Source: Sphingobacterium daejeonense (GTDB taxonomy: Bacteria; Bacteroidota; Bacteroidia; Sphingobacteriales; Sphingobacteriaceae). Taken from it: DNA of 64,000 nt. The translations under genes and the position numbers were made by a program. Shown here in pieces: positions 29,345 to 38,460 of the stretch. The DNA lies in the NCBI RefSeq assembly GCF_901472535.1, contig NZ_LR590470.1:1860001-1924000 (forward strand), given 5' to 3'. The notes below the pieces were generated by a model. That model was not told the origin of the DNA, made no database searches, and saw nothing but the letters and a program-made list of their open reading frames with translations. How positions within the stretch are numbered: position 1 is the first letter of the stretch; each line of letters opens with the position of its first letter.

Positions 29345-30073
29345 ATGGTAAAATTAATTCAACAGAGCATATTCTTATTTTTAATTCCTTTGATTTTTCA
29401 TTCTTGTGATTCAAATTCACAAAGGAGATCGGATAATACAGGGAAAGATTCAATAAAGGAGGAAGAAATAGTTTCTGATACTTTAAATTCTATCAATAAA
29501 GATATTATTAAATATAATCTTACTGATAAAAGTGTTAGGGTACTTTGGCGTGAAACAAAATACAGTGAAGAATATAAGACTGATATCAATACGATTGTTT
29601 TGGATGAAAACTACCTAAGTACCATTTCTGAACCTGAAAAAGCTGTTCTCGGATTAGCATCCACATTTATAGGCAATGAATGTCAATGGGATGGGAAAGC
29701 GGATGAAAATAGAAGCAATTTAAAATGCAAGGTTTTATTGGCCTTGAATTTAGGTTATCAATGTTCGCCAAGCCACTTGGATTTTTTAAGGAAGTGGTTT
29801 CGCGGAGATAAAGAAATAATTGAAAGCCTGGAAGCGTGTCCGACTACGCCCGATGGGGCAACTATACAAGATACTTTTGATGAAATAAACATGGATGTCA
29901 AAGGCAGTCAGATTATTATTTCATTTAAAGCGAGTGGATTTAATCTTAGAGAGGCTAGGGGATGGGACTGGACAGAAAAACATACTTATAAACTGGAAGG
30001 TGCCCAATTGTTGTTGGTAGATAAAGAAATAACCCCTAAAGTTCAAAAAACAATTGAAGTAGGAGAAGGCTAG
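29345..30073 (+). CDS. Hypothetical lipoprotein, 242 residues
   Basis: A lipoprotein signal (LIQQSIFLFLIPLIFHSC, lipid Cys about 21) is followed by a charged linker and a domain with paired Cys (GNECQWDG, NLKCKV, GYQCSPSHLDFL, EACPTTPDG). I do not recognise the family. It begins 31 bases after the DUF2306 gene on the same strand and is followed by a strong terminator, so the two are probably one transcript. Confidence 0.65.
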   Translation: MVKLIQQSIFLFLIPLIFHSCDSNSQRRSDNTGKDSIKEEEIVSDTLNSINKDIIKYNLTDKSVRVLWRETKYSEEYKTDINTIVLDENYLSTISEPEKAVLGLASTFIGNECQWDGKADENRSNLKCKVLLALNLGYQCSPSHLDFLRKWFRGDKEIIESLEACPTTPDGATIQDTFDEINMDVKGSQIIISFKASGFNLREARGWDWTEKHTYKLEGAQLLLVDKEITPKVQKTIEVGEG

Positions 30074-30100
30074 CTTAATTCTTCAAAACTAGAGTATCAT

Positions 30101-30131
30101 AAAAAAGGGTCGACATTTTTGTCGACCCTTT
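30101..30131 (+). terminator. Terminator with GTCGAC stem
   Basis: Arms AAAGGGTCGAC (30104-30114) and GTCGACCCTTT (30121-30131), loop of six bases. A and T runs flank both arms, so it can serve the lipoprotein gene and the convergent susD. Confidence 0.85.
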
Positions 30132-30181
30132 GATTGCATTTCCATCAATAGAAATTATCTAATTTTATTGTCTTTGTCCAC

Positions 30182-30221
30182 TGTCTTATGTCTCTTGTCT
30201 TGTGTCTTATGTCTCTTATCT
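30182..30221. repeat. Short direct repeat of TGTCTTATGTCTCTT
   Basis: A low-complexity stretch in which TGTCTTATGTCTCTT occurs twice, separated by GTCTTG. It lies between the terminator and the end of susD. Pyrimidine-rich repeats built from GTCTTAT units of this kind are found in intergenic DNA of related genera as far as I recall. Confidence 0.6.
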
Positions 30222-30233
30222 AAATTTCTAACC

Positions 30234-31808
30234 TTAATACCCTTCATTTTGGGTTAAATTAGGGTTAACAGCGATTTGTTGACTAGGTATTGCGAAAACA
30301 AGGACTTTAGGATCATTTGTGACTTGTTTTTCTTGCCAAGGCTGCAAGAATTTTCCGAAACGGATTAAGTCTTGACGTCTCCATCCTTCCCAATAAAGTT
30401 CTCTTGCACGCTCATCCAAAAGATTGTCCAGCGTTAATGATGTAAATGCCGGTACGTTTCTATTTGTTCGGATAGAGTTCACAAGTGTTAATGCTTCTGC
30501 AGGAGATCCTGTTCCCCCACGTAGTATGGCTTCAGCCTGCATCAATAATACATCAGCATATCTGAAAACTACCCAATCATTATTCCGTTGACCTGTTACA
30601 GCATAGTCAAAGGCATACTTCATAGGACGAATCCCTGCAGTTTCAAGTGTTGCTCCAGAAGTTCTGATGGTAACTGCTGCTGTAAATGAGAGCGGTGCTG
30701 ACGACGGGTTACGAGCCATTAACGGTTGGTTGGTAGTCCAATTATATTGCTGACCTGCAAAGAAACCAACGTTTTGTCTGTGAAAGTTTTTCTTTCGATT
30801 TGATGTTGTATCTGCTGGATAATCATAATAAATACCTCTGCGCTCGTCAGTGGCACTGAATTTATCATAATAATCCGAGAGAGTGCACCATCCGTTCCAG
30901 CCGCCTGGCCTCATATTATAATGAGCAATCGTGTTCCAGGTACGATCCACATTACCGCCTCGTTCGCCATTTTTATTGAATAGGGTGAATATGTTTTCTG
31001 TGGATTTTGCATCGTTGTCAGGCGCAAAATTATCGAAATACTTGCCTTTTGCAGCAACACTGTATTTTCCAGATGCTGTAATCTCCTTGGCCAAAGAAAT
31101 TACTTTGTTCATGTCCTCAGCCGGATAAGTAGGAGCCTGTCTGTTTAAAAAGGTTCCTTTGTTCAGGTATACTTTCATCAACAAGGTTTTTGCAGCATTT
31201 TTATTCGCAATATAAGCTGCATTCGGACCATTGTCGGGGAGACTGGCTATAATTTCTTCCAAGTCTTTGATAATATAATCCATTGCAGCCTGAGGTTGCA
31301 AAACTTCTGGTGCTATACGGAAATCTTCAAATGATTCTCCTTCCCTCAAAGGCACAACACCCCATAAATCTAACATGTCAAACATGGTCAATGCTCTCAA
31401 AAATCGAGCTTCAGCCGCCTGTTGTGCACTAGGATTGAATTGCAGAACATTGGTAGCATTGAAAATCGCACTCCCTAAACTAACAAAGGTGTTGTTCATA
31501 TAACCGTTGTCGGCATTCCAAGTGTGTAGATGTATAGCACGGTGCATACCGTTATCATCCCAGTCACCACCTCTGGTAGGTGCCATCGCTGCATCAGTGG
31601 AAATCTCCTGCAATACCCAACGCTGCTCTTGTTGGTATGGTGTATTCAATGAATTATAGGCCGTGATCAATAATCCCGTAGCATCTACATTCGAAGCATC
31701 TCCTTCCTCCAACTCGCTATTAAATTCCTCATTAAGCTTTGTACAGGAAATTGTACCTCCCATTAGGGTTCCCGCTAAAGCTAAATATAATATTGATTTT
31801 AATTTCAT
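30234..31808 (-). CDS. SusD/RagB-family outer-membrane nutrient-binding lipoprotein
   Basis: About 524 residues from the ATG at 31808 (MKLKSILYLALAGTLMGGTISC, lipobox Cys 22). TPR-rich SusD features include ARFLRALTMFDMLDLWGVVPL, YIIKDLEEIIASLPDNGPNAAYIANKNAAKTLLMKVYLNKGTF and the C-terminal WEGWRRQDLIRFGKF with DPKVLVFAIPSQQIAVNPNLTQN(E)GY, a signature end. It binds glycan or other polymers at the cell surface and forms the lid of the SusC channel encoded immediately upstream in the operon. No glycoside hydrolase accompanies the pair. Confidence 0.95.
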   Translation of the reverse strand: MKLKSILYLALAGTLMGGTISCTKLNEEFNSELEEGDASNVDATGLLITAYNSLNTPYQQEQRWVLQEISTDAAMAPTRGGDWDDNGMHRAIHLHTWNADNGYMNNTFVSLGSAIFNATNVLQFNPSAQQAAEARFLRALTMFDMLDLWGVVPLREGESFEDFRIAPEVLQPQAAMDYIIKDLEEIIASLPDNGPNAAYIANKNAAKTLLMKVYLNKGTFLNRQAPTYPAEDMNKVISLAKEITASGKYSVAAKGKYFDNFAPDNDAKSTENIFTLFNKNGERGGNVDRTWNTIAHYNMRPGGWNGWCTLSDYYDKFSATDERRGIYYDYPADTTSNRKKNFHRQNVGFFAGQQYNWTTNQPLMARNPSSAPLSFTAAVTIRTSGATLETAGIRPMKYAFDYAVTGQRNNDWVVFRYADVLLMQAEAILRGGTGSPAEALTLVNSIRTNRNVPAFTSLTLDNLLDERARELYWEGWRRQDLIRFGKFLQPWQEKQVTNDPKVLVFAIPSQQIAVNPNLTQNEGY

Positions 31809-31851
31809 CTGTCTAAATTTTTTAATGATCAAATACGTTGATATCTACGGA

Positions 31852-34836
31852 TTAAAGTGAAAAATTCACACCCAACAGAATGTTCCTTGATGGTGGGTAA
31901 GGTAAATACTCAATACCTAAAGATGGAATTCCATTGGTTGCTCCATCTGTATTCACTTCAGGATCGAAACCGGTATATTTTGTTATAATAAACAAGTTCT
32001 GACCTGTCAATGAAACATTGAAGTTTTTGAATGTTTTCCCGATATCTCCAACACGATAACTTAATGTTAAGTTTGCCAATTTCAGGTAATCACCTTTTTC
32101 TAAGAACCTTGTGGATGGTGCCGCAGAATTGGAAGTGGATTCTTTAACTGACGTGTCAAAAAACTGACCTCCAATATTTCGCGAAGACAGGTTACTGATA
32201 CCTAAAACGGTCGCTGCCGTATTATTGAATAAATAATGACCCATAGCACCGTTCATATTAGCAGATAGCGTAAAGTCTTTATAACTTACGTTAGTTGATA
32301 ATCCCAATAATGTGGTTGGGTTAGGGCTATTGGCATAAAATTTATTGATGGCAGGGTCATTTTCCGTGCTAGAACTACCGTCTAGACCTCGGTACATACT
32401 CATACCGGTCGTAGGGTCAATACCTGTATATTCTGCCAAATACCATACATTCAACGGTTGACCATTAACCATACGTTGACCTAATACTCCTGAAAACCCT
32501 TGACCTCTTAAGGCACCTGTTTCATAGTAGCCTATCAAACCACTTACATTGTTTTTTAAGAAAGTCGCATTTGCTGTTAAATCCCAAGTCCAATCTGTAT
32601 TGTTGATGATAGTTCCGGTCAACGCAATTTCAACACCTTTGTTTTCAATCTCTCCATCCAAATTCACCCAAATACGTCCGCCTGGCGCTGGTTGTGCCAA
32701 TGTTTGTTCAAACAAAGCATCCGTTGTTTTCTTGTTGAAATAATCAATGGATCCATATAAACGGCTCTTAAGAATGGCAAAATCAATACCCGCATTGATA
32801 GTAGATGAGGTTTCCCATTTCAAGTCATCATTACCGTAATTGACCTGGCTAACACTTTGATTTCCAAATACCAACCTGTTCAATGAAGCGCCTGATGGGA
32901 ATTCTTGGTTACCAGTCATACCCCAACCTAAACGGATTTTTAATTGATCAAAAATTTCATTCGATTCCATGAAATCTTCCTCGGCAATATTCCATGCCAA
33001 CGCTAGAGAAGGGAAGATGGCGTATTTGTTGTTCTTACCAAATTTAGTTGAACCGTCTCTACGAACTGTGGCTGTCAATAAATATCGGTCTTTATAGTTG
33101 AATCCTCCACGTAAAAACATGGATTGAAGTTCATTCTTTGGACTTCGGTAAGATGAAATATCACGCGTCGAAACTGGAGAATATTGCAAATAATCAAAAT
33201 AATCTAATCCCAAATATTTAAATCCACCTCCAAAGGTCATGTTGTTCCTATAATTGAAATTCAAATATTCATAACCTATTAATGCATTAACGTTCCAATC
33301 TTCATTGATTTGTTTATTATAAGATAGGGTATGCGTCATTTGCAAATTCGTCTCATTATTGTTGGAAATAAATGCTTGTTCATTTTCCGCCGCTGATGGG
33401 TCGATCAATCCTGAACGATACATACCTTCACGACTACCTATTTGGCGCATTGCACTATAGATAAAGCGATATTCCAAATCATCAGTGATCTTATAGTATG
33501 GAGCAACATTGATAACGAAAGTGTTGGTCGTTGCTTGATCTTTGAATGCATCAATACTTGTCAATGGGTTTCTTGTTGTCGTACTCACAAAAGTATTATT
33601 GCCTTGATCGTCCTTTAATGGACGGGTTGGATTCCATTGCATTGCTTGAGAGATTACGTTACCTTCTGATCCTACCATTGCATTGATAGGTGCATATCGG
33701 TTATCTAATTGTGTTAAGAACAATGAAAAATCCAAGCCTAACCTTTTGTTTTCCAAAAAGTTAAAGTTACCGGTGAAGTTTCCTGTATACTTTTTCAACT
33801 GAGAGCCAATGATGACACCATTTTGATTTAAATAACCACCTGAAAGTCTATATTTTCCGTGATCTGTACCTCCAGAAACATCTCCATAATAGTTTTGGGT
33901 AAGGGCTTGACGGGTGATTGCTTTAAATGCATCCTCATTACCTCCAAAATCTGCCTCTGCGATTTCGCCTGGTGTGTAATATTCCAATGCCTCCCTGAAT
34001 CTTGCGGCATCTAGAACATCAGGATATTCACGCATTCCTGAAATACCAGCCGAAGCACCAATTTGAATAACAGGTGATCCTGCATTTCCTTTTTTAGTTG
34101 AAATAATTACAACCCCATTGGCACCACGTGAACCATAAATTGCAGTTGCAGAGGCGTCTTTTAAGATGTCCATGCTCGCAATGTCACTAGGGTTCAAATA
34201 TGTCAATGGATTGCCTCGGTCAGAAGAAAATCCGCCACGACCTTCAGGTAGAGGGGAGTTTCCTGCCATTGGGACACCATCTAATACGAACAAAGGGTTG
34301 TTACTCGCTCGGATTGACGAGTTACCCCGGATGCGAACTGTGGCCGCGCCACCTGGTTGACCAGTATTATTGATCACCATAACACCTGGCGTTTTACCCT
34401 GAATCAATTGATCTGGTGCTGTCATCAATCCTTTGTTAAAGTTTTTTGCCTGAATGGTTACCATGGATCCTGTCAGGTCTTTCTTCCTGGCAGTACCATA
34501 ACCGATAACAACTACCTCATCAAGACCTTGGTCATCTGAAGCTGCAAGTTGTACATTGATATTTCCATCGGTAATCGCAACATCCTTGGTCTGGTAACCT
34601 ATGAAGGAAACTTCTAAGGTTGTTGCGGTTTCAGGCACTACCAATGTAAATGATCCATCGGTAGCTGTTGTGGTTGCAACGTTCGTACCCTTAACCTTGA
34701 CTGTAGCACCTGTTAATGGGCTGCCGGTGTCATCCTGAACCGATCCATTAAGAGTTTTCTGCTGAGCAAAAACTGGCATGGAAACGATTAGGGCCATAAG
34801 AGTAAGGACGTACATTTTAAGTAATGTCTTTTTCAT
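31852..34836 (-). CDS. SusC/RagA-family TonB-linked outer-membrane transporter
   Basis: A 994-residue protein with signal peptide (to VFAQ), carboxypeptidase-like regulatory domain (LNGSVQDDTGSPLTGATVKVKGTN), TonB box region (DEVVVIGYGTARKKDLTGS), plug domain (TPGVMVINNTGQPGGAATVRIRGNSSIRASNNPLFVLDGVPM; ASATAIYGSRGANGVVIISTKKG) and a 22-strand barrel ending PSRNILLGVNFSL. It imports the substrate captured by SusD, energised by TonB. No N-terminal STN domain is seen, so it is not an anti-sigma-coupled type. Regulation may involve the RR-AraC protein encoded divergently. Confidence 0.96.
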   Translation of the reverse strand: MKKTLLKMYVLTLMALIVSMPVFAQQKTLNGSVQDDTGSPLTGATVKVKGTNVATTTATDGSFTLVVPETATTLEVSFIGYQTKDVAITDGNINVQLAASDDQGLDEVVVIGYGTARKKDLTGSMVTIQAKNFNKGLMTAPDQLIQGKTPGVMVINNTGQPGGAATVRIRGNSSIRASNNPLFVLDGVPMAGNSPLPEGRGGFSSDRGNPLTYLNPSDIASMDILKDASATAIYGSRGANGVVIISTKKGNAGSPVIQIGASAGISGMREYPDVLDAARFREALEYYTPGEIAEADFGGNEDAFKAITRQALTQNYYGDVSGGTDHGKYRLSGGYLNQNGVIIGSQLKKYTGNFTGNFNFLENKRLGLDFSLFLTQLDNRYAPINAMVGSEGNVISQAMQWNPTRPLKDDQGNNTFVSTTTRNPLTSIDAFKDQATTNTFVINVAPYYKITDDLEYRFIYSAMRQIGSREGMYRSGLIDPSAAENEQAFISNNNETNLQMTHTLSYNKQINEDWNVNALIGYEYLNFNYRNNMTFGGGFKYLGLDYFDYLQYSPVSTRDISSYRSPKNELQSMFLRGGFNYKDRYLLTATVRRDGSTKFGKNNKYAIFPSLALAWNIAEEDFMESNEIFDQLKIRLGWGMTGNQEFPSGASLNRLVFGNQSVSQVNYGNDDLKWETSSTINAGIDFAILKSRLYGSIDYFNKKTTDALFEQTLAQPAPGGRIWVNLDGEIENKGVEIALTGTIINNTDWTWDLTANATFLKNNVSGLIGYYETGALRGQGFSGVLGQRMVNGQPLNVWYLAEYTGIDPTTGMSMYRGLDGSSSTENDPAINKFYANSPNPTTLLGLSTNVSYKDFTLSANMNGAMGHYLFNNTAATVLGISNLSSRNIGGQFFDTSVKESTSNSAAPSTRFLEKGDYLKLANLTLSYRVGDIGKTFKNFNVSLTGQNLFIITKYTGFDPEVNTDGATNGIPSLGIEYLPYPPSRNILLGVNFSL

Positions 34837-34911
34837 ACAATTAGAATCTAATGTTATAAATGAATGGTTTATAGAATTGGGTAGGATTATGAAATCCTGA
34901 AAATTTTGCTT

Positions 34912-34989
34912 TTAATTAAAGCACTTTCGTAATGCGGATCTCCATGAAGTGAAGCTCCAAACATGGTCGAACTGGGTAGTCTTTTTCAT
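34912..34989 (-). CDS. Possible 25-residue leader ORF upstream of susC
   Basis: An ATG at 34989 opens MKKTTQFDHVWSFTSWRS and continues to a TAA at 34912-34914, about 75 bases before the susC ATG. The stretch is clearly richer in G and C than the rest of the 378-base spacer. An overlapping frame (34964-34887, MFGASLHGDPHYESALIK...) is also open, so the segment might instead be a structured RNA. No Shine-Dalgarno sequence, as usual here. Likely role, if translated: leader peptide or attenuator of the SusCD operon; this is inference. Confidence 0.35.
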   Translation of the reverse strand: MKKTTQFDHVWSFTSWRSALRKCFN

Positions 34990-35214
34990 ATTTGTTTAGT
35001 TTTTGGTTATTTATATATATAAAAATCAACAAATATGTTACAATCAAGAAATCAAATGGTCTCAATCTTATATCAAATCGTATCATTGGGAACGGTGTCG
35101 GTAAAAATCTACTTAATTAGTATTTTTTATTACGTGGTTAAACATCTTTACTAAAGGTTTTAGAATTAATTTGTATTTTACAGTAACCTTATAAGCATAC
35201 ATTAAACTTACGTT

Positions 35215-36057
35215 ATGGATTCAGCTCTTCATTCAAATTTTATATACCTATCCAACCAAAACTTAGAAAAAAATAAAGCGCAGTTCCCGGCAATTTGTTC
35301 CAACTTGGATGCCTCAAATCCTACCATACTTTTAGTAGAAAATGATAAGGAGTTATTGGCATATTTGAATAAGGAATTAAAGGTGGATTATGCTATTTTG
35401 AGAGCTAGTAACAGAGAAGAGGCGCTCGAAATTCTTAATCAACAAGAAGTTCATTTGGTTCTGTCTGAAATCAAGATTCCAGATTTGGATGGGATACTTC
35501 TGTGTAGGCAAATCAAAAGCGACCCCCAGTTAAGTCATATACCCGTTATCTTTATGTCATCACAGTATGGAATTGAATTGAAAATTTTAGGACTCAATAA
35601 CGGTGCTGATATTTATATTGAAAAACCATTCTCCCTGGAATTCTTAAAAGCTCAGATCCAGAATATCCTCCTTAACAGACAGAAAATAAAAAATTATTTC
35701 ACAAACACCAGGAATAACAAATCCAAAAAGAACGACCAAATTTCAACAGACCACTTTATGGATAAATTGAATTTATTGATAGAGGAGAATATTTCAATGA
35801 TGGATATAACGGTAAACCTTCTGGCAAGACTGATGAATGTTAGCAGACCAACCTTATATAGAAAGGTTGAGAAATATTCAAGCCTTAAACCTAATGAATT
35901 GATCAGGCATGCAAAATTAAAAAAGGCAGCCGAATTACTTCAAACAAAGAAATATACCGTGACCCAAGTTTCTTCCATGGTTGGTTATTCGGTTCAATCT
36001 AATTTTTCCAGAGATTTCAATAAATACTTTGGTGTAAGGCCAAGTGTTTACCTTTAA
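35215..36057 (+). CDS. Receiver-AraC fusion regulator with altered phosphoacceptor
   Basis: 280 residues: a disordered N terminus, a receiver domain (about 38-150; TILLVENDKELLAYL ... HLVLSEIKIPDLDG ... IPVIFMSS ... GADIYIEKPFS) and a C-terminal AraC helix-turn-helix domain (ITVNLLARLMNVSRPTLYRKVEKYSSLKPNELIR; VGYSVQSNFSRDFNKYFGVRPSVYL). It resembles the C-terminal half of hybrid two-component regulators of SusCD loci, but it stands alone without kinase. The usual Asp of SD(V/I)xMP is Glu here (SEIKIP) and the acid pair is ND rather than DN/DD. It is divergent to the SusCD operon. Confidence 0.85.
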   Translation: MDSALHSNFIYLSNQNLEKNKAQFPAICSNLDASNPTILLVENDKELLAYLNKELKVDYAILRASNREEALEILNQQEVHLVLSEIKIPDLDGILLCRQIKSDPQLSHIPVIFMSSQYGIELKILGLNNGADIYIEKPFSLEFLKAQIQNILLNRQKIKNYFTNTRNNKSKKNDQISTDHFMDKLNLLIEENISMMDITVNLLARLMNVSRPTLYRKVEKYSSLKPNELIRHAKLKKAAELLQTKKYTVTQVSSMVGYSVQSNFSRDFNKYFGVRPSVYL

Positions 36058-36071
36058 GCCTAGCTGAAGAA

Positions 36072-36432
36072 TTATTTTCTCAAAATCTTTTCCATAGACT
36101 TGCCTTTAGCCAACTCGTCAATAAGTTTGTCTAAATATCTTAACTTTTGCATGAGTGGTTCTTCGATGTTTTCAACTCGGTATCCACAAATTACCCCAGT
36201 TATAAGTGAGGCATTCGGATTGAAATGGGGAGCATTATTATAGAAATCTTCGAAATTGGTCTTATCTTCCAATATTCTCTTGAGATCATTTTCATTGTAT
36301 CCAGTTAACCAAAAAATGATTTCATCAACTTCTTCCTTTGTCCGGCCTTTTTTTTTCAGCCTTAGCAATATAATGGGGATAGACCCCCGCAAAGGACATT
36401 TTATAAACTCTTTCGTTAGCGCCTGCTTTCAT
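36072..36432 (-). pseudogene. DUF2200-family protein, one frameshift
   Basis: Starting at the ATG at 36432 the frame reads [28 protein letters not shown], then breaks in a nine-A run near 36349-36357; with eight A it continues [26 protein letters not shown] to the end, 119 residues in all. NERVYKMxFAxVYPxYxxKAEKKGRTKxEVDEIIxWLTGY is the DUF2200 signature. Function unknown. The homopolymer makes a sequencing error very likely. Confidence 0.8.
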
Positions 36433-36553
36433 AGTATGATTTTTTTAACGAATAAAAATACAAAAAGGTTGATGTCTCCACCAACCTTCATATGCTATAT
36501 TTTCTCTTTATTTTATCAGATTTTATCTTTTTGAACTACATTCATATTCCTGT

Positions 36554-37468
36554 CTAGAATGATAGCACTGTTTTTCCTTTGGTGTGACCTTCCAAGACTT
36601 TGCTATATGCGTCACTTGCATTTTCAAATGGAAATACGCTATCAATTTCCCAATTGAAAGTGCCACCTTCAATACCATCAACTACATGTTGAAGGTTTTT
36701 AGGATTGCGTTTCACCCAAATCGGAATAACCCTATCCGAAGAAGTTTTCTTTCCAGCGATTGTACTGATTATACCATCTTTTTTAACGGTCGCCAATGAA
36801 GCTTGCGTAGCTTCTTCAGTTCCCGCCATATCTACCGCGGCATCAATTGGTTCTGGATGGGCAGCTTGGATTCTATCGATCAATCCCTCACCGTATTCGA
36901 TAGCTATTGCTCCAAGGCCTTGAACATATTCTAAGTTTCTTTTTGAAGAAGTTCCTATAACTTCAATTCCTCTTTCTTTGGCTAGTTGGACCGTAATTGA
37001 ACCAACACCACCTGAAGCACCATGTATTAACAGGGATTTAACAGGACCAATCTCATCCAAAATCGTCATCGCAGTCTGTGCAACCCCAGGAATTGAACCT
37101 GCCACTTCCCAAGAAATATTCTCAGGCTTACGGATTAAATCGCCAATAGGCACATCGATGATCGAGGCATGGGTGAAACTTCCGCCAGAACCTAATACAG
37201 CATCACCAATTTTAAAACCCTCAGCATTCTGACCGACAGCTATTATTTCACCGCTGAACTCAGTCCCAAATGTTTGTGGTAATCCTGCATGTTTGAATTC
37301 ACCAGTCATTCTGCGTGCATCAATAGGGTTGATACCGGCAGCCTTCGTCCGTATCCTCGCAAAACCTGCCGGTAAAGACTCTAATTTATATTCTTGAATT
37401 TCCAAAACTTCAGATGGACCGTAGGATTTTGCCAATAGAATTTTTGTAGTATGATTGTTAGTTTCCAT
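36554..37468 (-). CDS. Zinc-independent MDR-family alcohol dehydrogenase/quinone oxidoreductase
   Basis: About 304 residues from the ATG at 37468. The GroES-like N domain reads LESLPAGFARIRTKAAGINPIDARRMTGEF and FGTEFSGEIIAVGQNAEGFKIGDAVLG. The Rossmann domain has SLLIHGASGGVGSITVQLAKERGIEVIGTSS. Catalytic-zinc ligands are lacking, as in quinone oxidoreductases and enone reductases. The enzyme probably reduces quinones or enals with NADPH. It is monocistronic; an upstream ATG at 37492 is less likely. Confidence 0.88.
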   Translation of the reverse strand: METNNHTTKILLAKSYGPSEVLEIQEYKLESLPAGFARIRTKAAGINPIDARRMTGEFKHAGLPQTFGTEFSGEIIAVGQNAEGFKIGDAVLGSGGSFTHASIIDVPIGDLIRKPENISWEVAGSIPGVAQTAMTILDEIGPVKSLLIHGASGGVGSITVQLAKERGIEVIGTSSKRNLEYVQGLGAIAIEYGEGLIDRIQAAHPEPIDAAVDMAGTEEATQASLATVKKDGIISTIAGKKTSSDRVIPIWVKRNPKNLQHVVDGIEGGTFNWEIDSVFPFENASDAYSKVLEGHTKGKTVLSF

Positions 37469-37544
37469 ATTGCTTTTTTTTTGTTGAGACAAAACTAAAG
37501 ATACTATTAAGAAAGATTACTATGACTTACTTTTTGGTTACCGG

Positions 37545-38414
37545 TTACTTCAAGGTAACCTTATCTATAATCGTAAATTCTTCTTCCATTATTTTCAGAA
37601 AATCATCTTTATGAATTCCAGCCTCTGATTTTAATTGAATATTCAGGAACTGATCATTTACATGATATATTCCTTTTCCATAGATACTATCAACTATGAC
37701 CTGCAAAGGGTATTGTTTGATATCCATATTATAGATGGTGTCCTGTCGTTTTTCAATGTCAAATTTATCAATATATCGATCTCTAAATGGAGTAGAATCA
37801 ACTTTTAATTCAATATTGTTTTTTTTATACTCTATAACTGGGTTCATTAAATAAGTGCCTGTAACTACAAATGTTAAAATTGAAAGATTCCATAGAGCAT
37901 GATAAAAGATTGAATATCGGAATCCCAATCTAACTCGAATATATGCTAATATAAACCCAATGGTTATTTGAGGTAGTACGATAATTAAGGCAAACAAATA
38001 GAAGATCCAGCTGTCGTTCATATAGTTCTCTAAATGAATAAGTCCAAATATCAAAGTACTGCTGTAGACTATCCATCTGAATCTCTTTCTCCAATTATTT
38101 CTAGAAATGAAATTGTCATAAAACCTTTTGTAGGTAAGAAAATATCTAAAAATAAATTCTTCAATTAGTGGTGCCAGTATTCCAATAGTTATTATAACAC
38201 TGACTGGCGATTCAAATAATAAATCCGGATGATTTATCAATGGTAATAAAAAATCAATGAAATATAATAAAGGAAGAATAAGAACCATTATAGCTATATT
38301 AAACAGAAATAAGCTAAAAAATATTTTAGAGACTGTATTTTTTGTTAATGGTCTTAATTTATGATCCGATGGGTTTTTAATGAATTGTAAAAAGTGGTAA
38401 ATAATCCTTAGCAT
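37545..38414 (-). CDS. CPBP-family intramembrane glutamic endopeptidase (Abi/CAAX type)
   Basis: 289 residues with about seven helices. The family motifs are visible: EExxxR in LAPLIEEFIFRYFLTYKRF, a His in FGLIHLENY, and HxxxN in YHALWNLSIL. A C-terminal extension of about 80 residues outside the membrane (from about 210) is unusual for the family and lacks recognised motifs. Relatives process CAAX-like proteins or give bacteriocin self-immunity; the substrate here is unknown. Confidence 0.83.
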   Translation of the reverse strand: MLRIIYHFLQFIKNPSDHKLRPLTKNTVSKIFFSLFLFNIAIMVLILPLLYFIDFLLPLINHPDLLFESPVSVIITIGILAPLIEEFIFRYFLTYKRFYDNFISRNNWRKRFRWIVYSSTLIFGLIHLENYMNDSWIFYLFALIIVLPQITIGFILAYIRVRLGFRYSIFYHALWNLSILTFVVTGTYLMNPVIEYKKNNIELKVDSTPFRDRYIDKFDIEKRQDTIYNMDIKQYPLQVIVDSIYGKGIYHVNDQFLNIQLKSEAGIHKDDFLKIMEEEFTIIDKVTLK

Positions 38415-38460
38415 ATAATTGGTTTGTGATGGAAGATATGAAATAAATTTGAAATCAAAT

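Noticed and set aside
30182..30232. CRISPR-like repeats
   Set aside because: Only two copies of a short low-complexity unit, with no unique spacers or cas genes.
34166..34539. Plus-strand ORFs inside susC
   Set aside because: Antisense shadows of a strongly supported 994-residue transporter.
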